From Paulownia fortunei (Eukaryota > Streptophyta > Magnoliopsida > Lamiales > Paulowniaceae): a DNA stretch of 64,000 nt. Shown in pieces: positions 1 through 11,930 of the stretch. Both the position numbers and the translations under genes were made by a program. The first letter of the stretch is position 1. The number at the start of each line of letters is the position of its first letter. The DNA is taken from assembly GCA_019321725.1 (NCBI GenBank), contig CM033107.1:15491445-15555444 (forward strand), in the 5' to 3' direction. The notes beneath the pieces were generated by a model, which worked only from the letters and a program-made list of their open reading frames with translations, was not told the DNA's origin and searched no databases.

Positions 1-702
1 TTTAATTTTTCATTACTATTTTTTTTCTAAAATATCATCTTATTTAAAATAGCAGTGTTGTATTACTAATTATAAATCACAACTTTTTTTTAAAAAAGTA
101 TAAAAATATATAATTTTTTCTTTCAATTCTTATTTAAAACTTGTATATGTTGGCATAAAATAGTCATATATTTTGTCTATATTATTGGTCTTATTATAAT
201 ACGCGTTTGTTGCATCTCTTAAAAAAAATAAAAATCTTTTGGGGCATTATTCCAAACTTTAGCTAAGGAGCGCGTTGAACATTAATGTGTTGGTTCAAAA
301 GAGAATAAAGTCGCCTCTTGTTAGTGAGAGTGTGAAGAGAGAGAGTGTGTAGAGAATCTGGTGGGCTTTGAGCTGTGATTTAGCTGTAAGTCTTTTTGGT
401 ATTCATTTCTCTCTCATCACTACCCATTTCCCTCTCACATTCACACAATCCCTAACGAAATACAATAGAAAAAACCCCTCCTCTCTCTCTCTCTCTCTCA
501 AAGCACCACCACAGCCACCCAAATCTCTAAGCCCACATCTCAATTACCCTTCTTCTCCTCATTTTTCTTCCCAGATCTCCGCTTTGTATCCTCTTCATCT
601 CACATTCTGTGTTGAAATTCAGAGGTGCAAGGCAAATCAAAAAGCAGAGGAAGAAAGGCCAACCAAAAAGGATTTCAGCTTCAGATAGATGTCTGGTGTG
701 AG
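1..702 (+). promoter_or_regulatory. 5' flank and presumed 5' UTR of the LRX gene
   Basis: This AT-rich stretch leads into the LRX start codon at 703. From about 300 on, the base composition changes to pyrimidine-rich, GA- and CT-rich sequence typical of a plant 5' UTR, including a CT dinucleotide run at 479-499. I see no convincing TATA box at a definite distance, so the transcription start is not called. Open frames in this stretch (for example 368-688) are low-complexity and do not resemble any protein I know. Confidence 0.4.
479..499 (+). repeat. (CT)n microsatellite in presumed 5' UTR of LRX
   Basis: About ten CT units in a row lie roughly 200 bases before the LRX start codon. CT/GA runs are common in plant 5' leaders. 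Its length is likely to vary between individuals. Confidence 0.8.
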
Positions 703-3001
703 ATGAAGCAAAGGAATTGCTGTTGCTGCATTTGGTGCTGTCATCTCAGTCTTGTGCTGCTGCTTGCTTTCTTCTTGTCTTTTTCACCTTCGGCTGATGC
801 ATCCCGCATCCAAATCAGCAGCAATGGTGGTCCTCTCACCGATGCTGAAGTTCTCTACATCAAGAAGAGGCAGCTATTGTACTACTTAGATGAGTTTGGG
901 ACAGAGGCGAGAATGTTACCGTTGATCCTTCTCTTGTCTTTGAAAACCCAAGACTCCGCTCTGCTTACATTGCTCTGCAGGCTTGGAAAAAGGCCATTCT
1001 CTCAGATCCCATCAATCTCACTACCAATTGGATCGGATCTGGTGTTTGCAACTACACCGGAGTCTTCTGTGCACCGGCACTCGACGACCCTTCAATCCGG
1101 ACTGTCGCTGGAATTGATCTCAACCATGGCGACATTGCTGGGTATCTCCCAGAAGAGCTCGGCCTTCTCACAGATCTTGGCATTTTTCACATAAATTCCA
1201 ACCGTTTCTGCGGTGCTGTCCCCAAGAAATTCAAGAACTTGAAGACTCTCTTCGAGCTCGACTTGAGCAACAACAGGTTTGCAGGCAAGTTCCCTTATGT
1301 TGTGCTAAGCTTGCCTAAGCTGATCTATTTAGATATTCGATTCAATGAGTTCGAAGGTACCGTTCCATCCGAGCTATTTGACAAGCCTTTGGATGCTATA
1401 TTCATAAATCACAACAGATTTGCCTTTGAATTGCCGGATAATTTCGGCAATTCGCCGGTGTCTGTGATTGTGTTGGCTAACAATAAGTTCCACGGCTGCG
1501 TGCCGTCGAGTCTTGGAAACATGAGCAATCTGAACGAGATTATATTGATGAACAATGGGCTGAGGTCGTGTTTGCCGCCTGAAATTGGGCTGTTGAGGAA
1601 CTTGACAGTGTTTGATGTGAGTTATAATGGGTTGATGGGGCCGTTGCCCGATAGCATTGGAGGAATGGTGAGTTTGGAGCAGTTGAATGTGGCGCATAAT
1701 ATGCTTTCTGGAGCTATTCCACAGAGCATATGTAAGCTGCCAAGGCTTGAGAATTTCACCTTCTCGTACAACTTTTTCACTGGTGAGCCTCCCGTGTGCT
1801 TGGCCCTGCCGGAGTTTGATGATCGACGGAATTGCTTGCCCAATAGGCCAGCCCAAAGGTCAGCCGCTCAGTGTAAGGCATTCTTGTCTAAGAAAATTCA
1901 TTGCGGTGCTTTCAAGTGTCATCGCTTTATTCCTACTCTTCCACCTCCGCCGCCCCCTTCACCGCCAGTCGTGGTGCCACCCTCTCCCCCACCGCATGTT
2001 TATTCACCTCCTCCTCCACCAGTTTATTCTCCTCCCCCACCACCACCTGTTTATTCTCCTCCACCTCCACCTGTTTATTCTCCTCCTCCTCCGCCGCCTC
2101 CACCACCACCACCACCTCCACCTCCACCTCCACCTCCACTTCCACCTCCACCTGTATATTCTCCACCACCTCCCCCATCTCCTCCACCACCTTCTCCCCC
2201 ACCCCCATCACCTCCTCCTCCTGTCTACTCTCCACCACCACCCCCTCCATCTCCTCCACCGCCTTCTCCCCCACCCCCTCCATCTCCTCCACCGCCTTCT
2301 CCCCCACCCCCACCACCTCCTCCACCTGTTTTCTCTCCACCCCCACCACCATCACCTCCGCCGCCAGTTTCTTCACCACCTCCTCCATCACCTCCCCCTC
2401 CATCTCCACCACCTCCACCAATATCTCCAGCACCTTATCCACCTTGTCTACGATCACCACCACCGCCACCTCCAAATCACCCACCACCTCCTCCGCCCCT
2501 GCACTCACCTCCGCCACCAGTTCCTTATTACTATAACTCACCTCCTCCACCGCTGTTACACTCACCGCCTCCACCACCACATTCACCACCTCCACCACCC
2601 GTTTACATATATACATCTCCGCCCCCTCCAGTGCACTATCCACCTCCCCCAGCCTTTTCTCCACCACCACCACCACCACCCCCATCTCCACCACCGCCTT
2701 GTATAGAGCCACCACCACCACCCCCATCTCCACCGCCGTGTGAAGAATACTCGCCTCCTCCCCCCTCACCCACACCCCCTTACGTTTACAAACCTCCACC
2801 ATCACCTTCACCCCCCCACCATATCTCTATAATTCTCCACCACCACCACCTCCTTCTCCCTCACCCCCGCCACCATATCTCTATTATTCTCCTCCCCCAC
2901 CATCACCCTCACCTCCACCACCAACTCCAGTATACGAAGGGCCATTGCCTCCGGTCTTTGGGGTTTCATACGCCTCTCCTCCTCCACCACCCTTCTATTG
3001 A
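703..3001 (+). CDS. LRX: Leucine-rich repeat extensin (LRX3/4/5-like), reading frame broken by two one-base deletions
   Basis: A chimeric extracellular protein that anchors in the cell wall through its extensin part, while its LRR part binds RALF peptides (family knowledge). ATG 703 starts a hydrophobic signal peptide (residues about 1-34, ending near the ADA-S site). Next come the LRX N-terminal domain (about 1-140), LRRs with LxxLxLSxNxxxG spacing (about 140-380), a Cys-rich hinge with CKAFLSKK near 1873, and from about 1930 a long extensin domain of SPPPP and VYSPPPP repeats. The gene has no intron, as usual. The frame changes after 900 and again in the C-run 2811-2817; read through both, the protein is 766 aa and ends in the family's usual tail (EGPLPPVFGVSYASPPPPPFY minus a few residues), stopping at TGA 2999-3001. 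Uncorrected frames stop at 1194 and 3056. The tail and length point to the vegetative LRX3/4/5 group rather than pollen PEX. Confidence 0.9.
896..903 (+). other. Frameshift 1 in LRX: one base missing in a G run
   Basis: Frame 1 gives YLDEFG up to the GGG ending at 900, then becomes nonsense. Frame 3 from 900 onward reads DRGENVTVDPSLVFENP, the normal LRX sequence. One more G in the run (GGGG instead of GGG) would restore the frame. This is either a real inactivating indel or a homopolymer consensus error. Confidence 0.85.
2811..2817 (+). other. Frameshift 2 in LRX: C run one base short
   Basis: Seven C residues stand where the flanking extensin frame needs a count one longer. Before the run the frame reads YKPPPSPSP. 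After a +1 correction it reads PYLYNSPPPPPPSP and continues to the conserved end of the family. Without correction the frame turns His/Leu-rich and stops at 3056. Confidence 0.85.
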
Positions 3002-4884
3002 TTCTTTTGAGGGTCTACCTCTAAACCATTCGCGAAACACAAAAACAGGTACCTAAGTTGCCCATTACTTGTATTATTTTCTTATCGTTACTTCTCAGAG
3101 CTTACCTTTGTCTCATGGCATTCATGATTCTCATCACTGCGATGAGGGGAAAAAATTCAAAAAAAGAAAAAAGATCCAAGTAGGGATTGGATGAGAGCAT
3201 TTGTGCCAGGAATGTATAATGTATTATCGAGCATTCGTCATGATTTATTTTAGTTGCCCTTGTGGAAGAAACAGGATAAGTGGGTGACAAAGAACAGACA
3301 TGAATTAAGAGCAGAATTTTCTATCCCAATATATATTTGGATTTGTTATGGATGAATTTGAGTTGTGAAATAAAGTAGGTTTTGCAGGGAGGTGTATGTA
3401 TGGAGATCATAATCAGCAGCTAGAACTGCCACTGCTGTTCTAGCTTGTGGATTTTTATTGTTATTACTCTTTTTATATCATACTTTTCTTTCTTTTCCGA
3501 TTTATAGAATAATAATGATGATTTAACACTTGTATTGGATTCATCAGTTTTTCAGAATTCAGATCCATAGTGGAGTTCCTTGTGTGCAGCACTGCCTTCT
3601 TAATAATGTTTTTAATGTTTTTACATGTAAGTGATGGTGTTGTGAAGGTGCAGAAACGAGAAATCTTAGATTTTCTGTGTATTTCACATGAACCTTTATG
3701 GGTCGACTTTCATAATTTTTTTGGAAGGAATGGCTTTTTTGTGACATGATGACTTAGAGGTGTAATAATATAGACTGAAAATGATCACAAAATCTACTAC
3801 TATCCTGTTGGCCAAAGCCTAATGTCAAGGAGAGAATTTTGCATGATAATTCATCAATTTTAATCCATGTATGAAGGGGTCCCATATGAAAAGGAGATAG
3901 CGTGCAATAGTCCTCTTGATGCTGGATATGGTGTCAAATAATGTAAACTGACAAGTTTTTACCCTCGCATAACCAGTCATAGATCTTTACTGTCTTTTTG
4001 ACCTTTAATAAACCTGCCGACAAAGAACTCCATATCCTTATTCCCCACCCAAGTCTGGAAAATTGTTGGATGGACCCAGTGTATAGACAGTCATCGCGGA
4101 GCGTTGCTGGTCATGGAGAAAATATGAATGTGGGAATGCCATCAAATTACAAAATCAAATTAAATTCAAAAACCAATGTCTTTTTCTTTTTTTAGTAAAT
4201 AGGTTGTACCATCATCACACAATGAATATCAACCAAATAATAGCAATTATAAATTAAATTTTAATAACTAGTAATAAATTTATAATAAGCTATTATAAAA
4301 GTACACAAAAGTCCCGTGGGATTTGAATTTAAAATCTGTCTAACTTTGGCCATTCATTGTCTTTTCTTTTAAATTCTTTAAACTGCCATTATTCAAAAAA
4401 TCAATGAACAATTTACAAATACCCATTATCAAGCTATGTTTCGAGTCATTTTCTCGAAATGTTTTCATTTTTAAAAAATGATGCGGTTTTATTCTCCAAA
4501 ATGGTTTTTCCCCTTCCCCTGAGTATTTTGAAAAAGCTCTAAGCATGATTATATATATATATATTATATTTTTTTATGTTTTATACATATTCTAATCAAT
4601 ATATAAATAAAAAATATATAATTACATCTTCAAATCATTACCTTAACAATTTATGTAATATAAATATTTTATGTATCATGATATAAATATTTGAAAAAGA
4701 AAAACTTAATATATTTTTGTTCTGCGCGCATTTTTCGAACAACTTTTTAAAATATATTTTCCTAAAATATCCCCCCAGAAGATCTCAAAATAACTCCAAA
4801 CATAGCCCTAAAATATTGAGGCAACACAATATGCACAACGAAGAGAAAACCTTGAAGGGGAAGAGGGAGTCTTGCATGCCCCAA
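3002..4884. other. Intergenic region 3' of LRX, no gene seen
   Basis: The first few hundred bases must contain the LRX 3' UTR; several AATAAA-like hexamers occur, but no single one stands out. Short open frames here (62-68 codons) are of the size expected by chance and show no recognisable motif. AT dinucleotide tracts occur near 4550-4566. Confidence 0.5.
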
Positions 4885-4972
4885 TAAGGCGTAGTTCAAT
4901 TGGTAAATAAATCATGGGATTTTGAATTCGAATTTCAATATCAGAACTGTATTTGTCCTTTTTTTTATAATA
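4885..4972 (+). repeat. tRNA-like sequence, possible SINE or tRNA pseudogene
   Basis: A D-arm-like stretch (GTAGTTCAATTGGTAAA, near 4891) is followed about 35 bases later by a T-arm/box B-like GAATTCGAATTTC, and then, after a short spacer, by a T run (about 4959-4966). This order of box A, box B and homopolymer tail is that of a tRNA-derived element. Pairing of the acceptor stem is not convincing, so it is not an intact tRNA gene. No target duplication was found. Confidence 0.3.
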
Positions 4973-5727
4973 ACTATTGATTCATTTATTATGCAATAAT
5001 ATATTTGATTGTTTTTACTTAAAATAAAAAATAAAAATACTCTTACAATGAACAAAATTAAGAATTATGTTTGACTAATACATTCTTGAATTTTGAGTAG
5101 AAAAGTGCTTGTGGTTCTAACAGTAGAATGAAAAGGATAGGGGCAACCTCGCCATTTGAGCAAAAGACTAGCCGAAAAAGAAATCCTGGAATGTGGCACT
5201 AAATTCCGCCTTAATTGATGTTAAATGCACTAATTAATTGGATCTCCCACTTATTTATATATATATATTTATTGCAGTGAACTATAGTTCCTCTACTGTG
5301 TCGGGATTCTGACCATGTGCAGCTATTCCTTGACTTAACTAGCATTCAAGCTCGTTTGCTTCAAGTTCACATTTCTTCCTTGCTCGTTTTTTTTAATTTT
5401 TATTAGGTTTCTGCTAAATAAAACTCATTCGTTCCTATTAGCCCAATGCCCAATGGTGTTTGGTGAATCCTTGAGGTTTGGTGTAATTGTAGAAATATCC
5501 CCTACTTTTAAAATAATTACACCTAGCATCCTCTGTCAGTTTGGCTGTCCAAAAAAGGTAACAGGATGACCAAAAGATATATCAACACTTCTTTATTTGA
5601 CACCAAAATAGAAAAAAAGATAAATACCAAAAATCAGAATTATATCTTGACCATTTTGCCCCTACAACTATTCTTTTAACAAATTAAATATAAAAGACCA
5701 AAACAAAAGAAAAAAGAAAGAACACCT

Positions 5728-5730
<3 letters not shown>
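4973..5730. other. Intergenic AT-rich stretch, nothing recognised
   Basis: No open frame or element with definable ends was found. There is an AT tract near 5257-5268. Confidence 0.4.

Positions 5731-5770
<40 letters not shown>
5731..5770 (+). repeat. (AC)n-(AT)n compound microsatellite
   Basis: About 15 AC units run directly into five AT units. A likely polymorphic marker. Confidence 0.9.
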
Positions 5771-5805
5771 GTATTCATGTTTATTCTATTTATGGGTTGG
5801 GACTA

Positions 5806-8800
5806 TTGGTTCTTGTGGTCTCGACAAATGTTAACGCAATGGAATTCAAAAAAATTCATAAAAATATGAAATATAACTACATCATACGTAATAAAACATG
5901 AATCTCAAAATCCATTCACGATTACTTAGTTGCGTGTTTTCTAATACTTAACGTACGGAGGTTTCATTTTAGAAAACTTTACCTTGATTGTACTTTTACT
6001 GAAGAAGATGCATATAACAATCCTAATTGTCACCTCTCCACGAATACCTTCGCGAATCTCGAATTCACTCATGAACTCCGTCATAAATTTCAAATCCATC
6101 CAGGAACCTTTTTTGCGTATCTTGTTCCCATACCCCTCTTGTTAGAAACGGTTAGCTGAGAATTCTAAGTGTTATCCCTCTAAGCATACCTGCACATTAA
6201 AGTCTTCCACACCAATTAGATCTATGCTAGTAGCCCCAAAAAGGCTATTTATTCTAGAATTTTCAACTTGTGAATAGAAAAATTGAACTTGTGATCAAAA
6301 GGTGAAATTCTTTGATAGAGGAAAGGAATCAAAAGAAGAAGAAAAAGTGAGGCGGATTTCTCTGCAAGTGCTAGCCGATTTTTCTCTCTAATGTTTTCAC
6401 ATTTCGGCCATTTGGGGAGTCCTTGTATAGGACTCCTCCAATCATAGTCCCATAAGATTTTTCACTTACCTCCTTTCTTATTTGATTCCTCGTCTCCATC
6501 AAATTCTAAGAACATTTCAATTTTCTAGCTAAACTTCCTAGATGGCCTCCTACGAGCCCATTAAATTGGGTTCAAACTTTAATTAACTTAATTACGTCCA
6601 TTTAATTGATTCTATCAATCAAATAAGCTCAACTAAATTGATTAACCCAATCAATTAATTAATTTGTTCCAGTTGAGCTTTCTTATCATATTAGAACTGT
6701 ATAATCTTTTCATTTTATACTCCCAATTTAAATATTAATCACATCAATTGATTAACCTGATCCCATATAGAGCTCCTAATTATATTAGGTCCAATTAAAT
6801 AATCATATTATTTAATTGGATAAATTAATTTAACTTTATAACTTAATTTATACCTTACTTAAATACCTAACGGGTCACACACTAACTCGTACAAATTCAT
6901 TTTTTGATTAAGTAATTAATCCAAGAGTTGGATTAAATTTAATTAATATGATAAATTAAATGATATTTAATTAATTCAAGTATTGGATAAATTCAATTAA
7001 TTATTAGATTAAATAATTGACTTAATTGGATTAGGAGGTCCGTTATAGAACAAGTAATTAATTATTTAAGATTACTAATTATTATGGGCCTTAATGATTC
7101 ATTGATATATTAGTTTAATTAATTTGATTAATTAAATTAGATCAAGATCCATTAGGTGTGGGCTCGTTGCAAGCCCATGAGGAATTTATTATAGATAAAA
7201 TTCCAAGATTGATTAGGAAGATAAGTCTTTGATTTGGGATCAAAGACTTGCCTTTTAGAATACAAGTTGGACTTGGAAAAAGATCCCGTGAGATGGAATC
7301 ATGGGGATATATTATTGGGTTCACTATAACCAAAGGGGTAAATGCAGTTGAAATTAAATTTTTTAAATAAAACATGCGATAACGTTTATTGCATTATCCC
7401 CGATTTCGCAGTGATTCTAACAATCGACGTCATTAACAGTCTAATGAATAAAATATAAATATAGTGATTATGTAATTCGTTACCCTTTTTTTGATTCTCC
7501 GATTCAGTGCAAGGCTTAAGGCAATCAATTGCTGAATTATAGTGAATCTCTCACCAACGAGTCCATGCGTCTTCCCTTTAAAGAAGTCCACACCTTGGAC
7601 TAGAATAACCGAAAACAGAAAACTTGCTAGTGTTCTTTGTATTCTTTTTCAAGCCTAAAAGGGAGTGAACACTAATCTTTAATTCAACCAGTGGAATCAA
7701 AGATTAAGTGTTTATAATTATTATTCTTAATCCAATTAGTGGAAGAAGAATAATATACTAGGATATTTGAAGAACAAAGGAAATGAGAAGAGAGAAGAAG
7801 AAAACATTTTTCTTTTGTATTTGCTAGTGGCCAATTTTTAGGAGTGAGTAGAATGTGGGATTTTGTCTTCAATCTCTATTTATATGGTAGCTAAAAAAAT
7901 TAGATCAAACATAATATTATCCTCATATATTGATTTGGTTGTTTAGAAAGTCTAACTTTCCTAACAAACTAAATCCACATCATTCTAAAATCCCCTCTTC
8001 CTTCTAACTTTAATAACCGAAAATATGGTCTAAAATGGCCACCAATTTTGGCCCCCTCTCTCCTCCAAATACATTGAACCTATTCCATAAATTCAATCTT
8101 GATATCTTATATCAATTAAATAAGAAAAAATATTTTTTCTAATTAATTTAATTATTCTAATATTCCAAGTTGGCTACTAATAAGCCATTTTTAAGTTGGA
8201 CTTGGACTTCTCAAGCACATTAATTAATCCAATTAATTAATTAGTCCAAATTCAATTAATTGATCCAATCAATTAATTAATTTACTCCAATTTGAATTCT
8301 CAATCTAATTAGGTCCAATTAAAAAATCATATTATTTAATTAGATAATTAACTTAACTAATTTGAATTAATTTAATCCTTAATTAATTAATTATACCCAA
8401 CTCTTTGGATTATTTTTAGATTAGATGTTATTAATTCCAAATTATATGTGACCATTTAGGTTCACTACTAATCTAGTAGTGGGCTTGCAATATTTACAAA
8501 TTATGAATAACAATTATTTTGATTAATTAATTCAATTAATTAATCTATTTGGAATTAACTCTTTAAAACCAAGAACTTCACTATCCATAAAAATACTTAA
8601 TAAGTAATCATGACAAACTAGTTTTAGGTAAAATAGTAAGTGATCTTATTACAATTACGTATACCATGCACGTAAGGTCCTTCCGTCAACTAATCTTCCG
8701 ATTGAGTCTATGGTATGGATAAGAGTTGAAACCCTAATTGACTCAATAACTATGATTCCATTTCAAGTTCTGATGACTCTTGATGAATCATCAGAATTTT

Positions 8801-9145
8801 TTTTCTGACATTTATCATACCTTGGTCAAGGATTTCAGAGTCATGAACTATGAAAATATAGGAGATTTAATTATTCTTCCAGACAAGTCACAGATTCTTT
8901 GTTGGCCATTCATTAACCTCCATATATATAGATGCAATACCTAACATAATCTCTTTGTGATTGTTGTGCAATCAGAGAATACATCAAAATAAGACATGAC
9001 ACGTACAAGATTATTATGGTACCTTAAGTCAAAGAACTAGTCGTGCACTATCATAATATAGAGATTCTTAATTAAAAAAATAAACTTTCTAATTAAGAAT
9101 TGCTAGCAGGAGTGTACTTGTTTTTTAATAAGCACCCGCATACAT
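5806..9145. mobile_element. Degenerate copia-type LTR fragments in both orientations
   Basis: The stretch shares order and wording with the copia LTR at 18785-20854: long runs of ATTAATTGAT-like repeats, a conserved end motif with a GTAACGCA/CGCAGT core, and the AAGTACACT block (on the - strand near 9104). About 5806-6880 reads as a - strand LTR 3' half, about 6900-7421 as a + strand LTR 3' half ending in TTCTAACA, and about 7436-9145 again as - strand. The fragments are too diverged for exact ends. No coding remnant is present. The right end is cut by the gypsy LTR starting at 9146. Confidence 0.45.
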
Positions 9146-9560
9146 TGTAACACCCCCATTCCTACACAACCATATATATTATATAATTTGACGAGATAGA
9201 GCATGTGTATACGTGCAATATATTTGTTTTTTTTAATATTTTAAGAAAAGCTAAATCACTTCTTACATACACAACCCTGTTTAAAATAGAAGGATCAGTA
9301 TTTATATAAAAACACAACACCCACAACGACCACAATATTTACATACTTATTTACAGTAAAGTTTTAAAAGAGAAATATAGTACCAATCTAAAAACATAAT
9401 ACACCAGACTCAAAATATAACAAGTCAATAAAATAGCTCAACAGGTCGTCATCCATGTACACACTCCCTCAAACACCTGCAGGAGCTCCAACAGCCGACC
9501 AGCCAGCCAAAGATGCTTCAAGCATCGTCGTACTCACCTACAATGCATAAAAAATTCACA
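9146..9560 (-). mobile_element. LTR (3') of a Ty3/gypsy chromovirus-like element
   Basis: On the - strand it starts TGTGAATT just after a purine-rich tract (AGGAGAGGAGGA, 9560-9575) and ends GGGGGTGTTACA at 9146, giving TG...CA ends and 415 bp. It lies directly downstream of the gypsy integrase remnant at 9601-10221, in the same orientation, so it is that element's 3' LTR. The five bases before it are TACAT; the matching duplication is not visible because the other end of the element is missing. Confidence 0.6.
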
Positions 9561-9600
9561 TCCTCCTCTCCTTATAAAAATTTTATCCCTGAAATTTCAC

Positions 9601-10221
9601 TTACCGAAAAAGTTCAGGATACTTAGTTCTCATTTCATCCTCCATTTCCCAAGTGGCCTCTTCTACCAATTGGTTTCTCCATAACACTTTAACCAATGGA
9701 ATCTGTTTATTTCTCAGCTGCTTCACTTCTCGTAACAAAATTTGTACAGGTTTTTCTTTATAGCTCAAATCTGCCTTTAATTCTACTAGTTCATTCTTCA
9801 GAATGTGAGAGGGATTATCAATATATTTCCTCAGTATAGACGCATGAAATACATTGTGTATTTGGGACATAGATATTGGCAGATCTAGTCTGTAAGCAAC
9901 ATCACCAATTCTTTCAATCACAGAGAATGGGCCAATATATCTAGGACTCAATTTTCCTTTCTTTCCAAACCGCATGATGCCCTTCATTGGTGCTACTTTC
10001 AAAAACACCTGATCTCCTACCGCAAACTCTAGCGCCCTTCTTCGTCGATCTGCATAATTTTTCTGCCGATTTTGGGCAGTTTGCATTCTTTGTCGAATCC
10101 GTGATACAACTTCTATCATTTCTCGAATCATATCTGGGCCCAAAAGTTTCTTCTCACCAACTTCATCCCAGTATATCGGAGACCTACATTTTCTGCCATA
10201 CAATGCTTTATAGGGAGCCAT
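9601..10221 (-). pseudogene. Ty3/gypsy integrase C-terminus with chromodomain-like tail, truncated
   Basis: A 206-residue open frame carries the end of the integrase core (MAPYKALYGRKCRSP), the GPY/F-type module (KLSPRYIGPFSVIERIG, near residues 90-105), and a tail of the form EKPVQILLREVKQLRNK...VLWRNQLVEEATWE that is typical of plant chromovirus (Tekay/del-like) polyproteins. Everything upstream in the polyprotein (gag, protease, RT, most of integrase) is absent. The frame is cut exactly where an Athila LTR begins at 10223, so the apparent start Met is an internal codon of the original polyprotein. The frame itself is unbroken, which suggests a fairly recent element. Confidence 0.85.
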
Positions 10222-10222
10222 T

Positions 10223-11832
10223 TGATAAGTGCATATTTTGACATATTTTTATATCAAATCCTTTATACTTTTCTTGCTTTATTCTTGTTAATATTATTGT
10301 TTTATTAATATTTTGTGTTAGGGAATAAATGGAAGCATGTTTCCAAACTTGTGCAGTTTTTGTAATTTGAGCATAACTTCATGATCAAAAGCTCTATGGA
10401 CTTGAAGCTTATTTCATTTGAAAGCCAAGAGATAGAGGTACAACTTTTATGTTGGAGGCTCAGCCCAATTCAGTGTTTATGATAGCAGAAAATTCATCCA
10501 AGTAGTTGCACAAAATGGATCACCAAAATTCGGATCAGAGTTCAGCCCAGTATTGACTTATTTTACCAATTCGGTTATATATCTTGAGCCCAAATTTATT
10601 TTGGTCTGAAATTTGGATATGTTATACCCAAGAGGTAAATAAACAAGTTTTCGGAAGACAAGATGGTGTGAAAATGTGTTGAAATGGTAAAACCATAGGC
10701 TGCAATTTGCTGCTGATGTTACAGGGCGGCTCTTGGACATGACTCGGTAATTTGACCATATCTCCTTCATCCGATCACCAAATTTGACAAAAGATATATG
10801 AACATATATCAGCGCTGAAAGATCTATAATTTTGATTCTTTATGTATCTTCAAAATATGGCTGTGGTGGATTGAAAAATGTAATTCAATTCAGTAGATGA
10901 GAAATTTGTGTAACAACTTACCAACTCTTGGCAACTAGCATACCACTTGATTAACCCCTCCATTATTTGTTTGGCCTCTAGCTTACTCCAAGTACTATAA
11001 ATAGGCCATGTATTCAGCTTGTAAGAGGAGGGGGGTAGAGGGTTTCTTTAGGCTAAGTTATCTAGTTTGTATGTTTTCTAGTATTGTAAGTTTTCTAGTA
11101 GTAATAGAAATGCATTCTGTAGTTTCTCTTATATTTTTAGTCTTTGTTACTTTTATTATGTCTTTCTAAACTTTATTTTGCTGAGGAAAAAGGGTGAATC
11201 TCTTAATGGAGGAAGAGAAATGGTTATAAGGGTAGAAATTGTTTAAGTATGTTGTATTATTATTTTTATTTTTTATCTAAACCCTACTTGTTTTGTGGTG
11301 ATTCTTGATTTATGTATCTCCAATGGCACAACAAATACTTGGGTTCATTTAGCTTATTGTACGGTTTTACCCACCGACTGCTAATGTGAAACTTGATTTG
11401 TTGTTGACGAAGATGTATATAAATACTTGATCTCATAAATAAGTGTTGGCGTTGAGAGATAATTTGCAATAGTAAGACAATATCATGATTACCTTATTGC
11501 ATGAGTTACTTGATAATATATTCCCATTGGAACCTTCATTATGTATGGATTCCAATTGTGGCAATTAATAGAGGTAAAAAGAATAAATAACCATTTCTCT
11601 ATCCAAAACTCAAGAGTGAATCCCTAATCCTCAGTACTTTTATTACTTCAGTTTTTCTTTAGTTACATCATACATTAATTGTTCATATATTTTGATTCAT
11701 ATAAACTCCATCTTTTTAGAAATATAAACTTGAATTCTTCAAACAACTTCCCTGTGGATCGACCTCGGACTCACGAGAAATTTATTACTTACTACAACTT
11801 GCACTTGGGTTTGCAACCTTAAAGTTGTAGCA
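10223..11832 (+). mobile_element. 5' LTR of Athila-type element A, inserted in the gypsy integrase
   Basis: It begins TGATAAGTGCA directly at the break of the gypsy frame and ends GTTGTAGCA six bases before a tRNA-Asp primer binding site. Length is about 1610 bp. The same LTR family appears on the - strand at 56586-60157 and 63675-64000: the block around 11500-11660 (CATGAGTTA, TATGGATTCCAAT, CCAAAACTCAAGAGTG) is repeated there. The five bases before it are CCATT. The 3' LTR is not in view, probably lost in or beyond the assembly gap. Confidence 0.75.
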
Positions 11833-11838
11833 AGTTTT

Positions 11839-11856
11839 TGGCGCCGTTGCCGGGGA
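11839..11856 (+). other. Primer binding site, tRNA-Asp type, of Athila element A
   Basis: TGGCGCCGTTGCCGGGGA is an exact 18-base complement of the 3' end of plant tRNA-Asp (TCCCCGGCAACGGCGCCA), the primer used by Athila/Tat retrotransposons. It lies just after the LTR end, fixing element A as + strand. Confidence 0.9.
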
Positions 11857-11930
11857 AGACAAGGTAAGTATTCAGGTTTGTTAATATTTTTCCTTTGTAA
11901 ATATAGTTTGTTTATTTTCTTTATGGATAT

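Noticed and set aside
1933..2811. Long antisense frame (292 codons) and overlapping + strand frames (1687-2706, 1901-2536) across the extensin domain
   Set aside because: They are shadows of the CCN/TCN-rich proline repeat. The antisense reads Val/Glu-rich and the others His/Leu- or Ser/Thr-rich low complexity; only the Pro frame matches a family.
4885..4972. Functional tRNA gene
   Set aside because: D-arm and T-arm wording is present but the acceptor and anticodon stems do not pair well; kept only as a low-confidence tRNA-like repeat.
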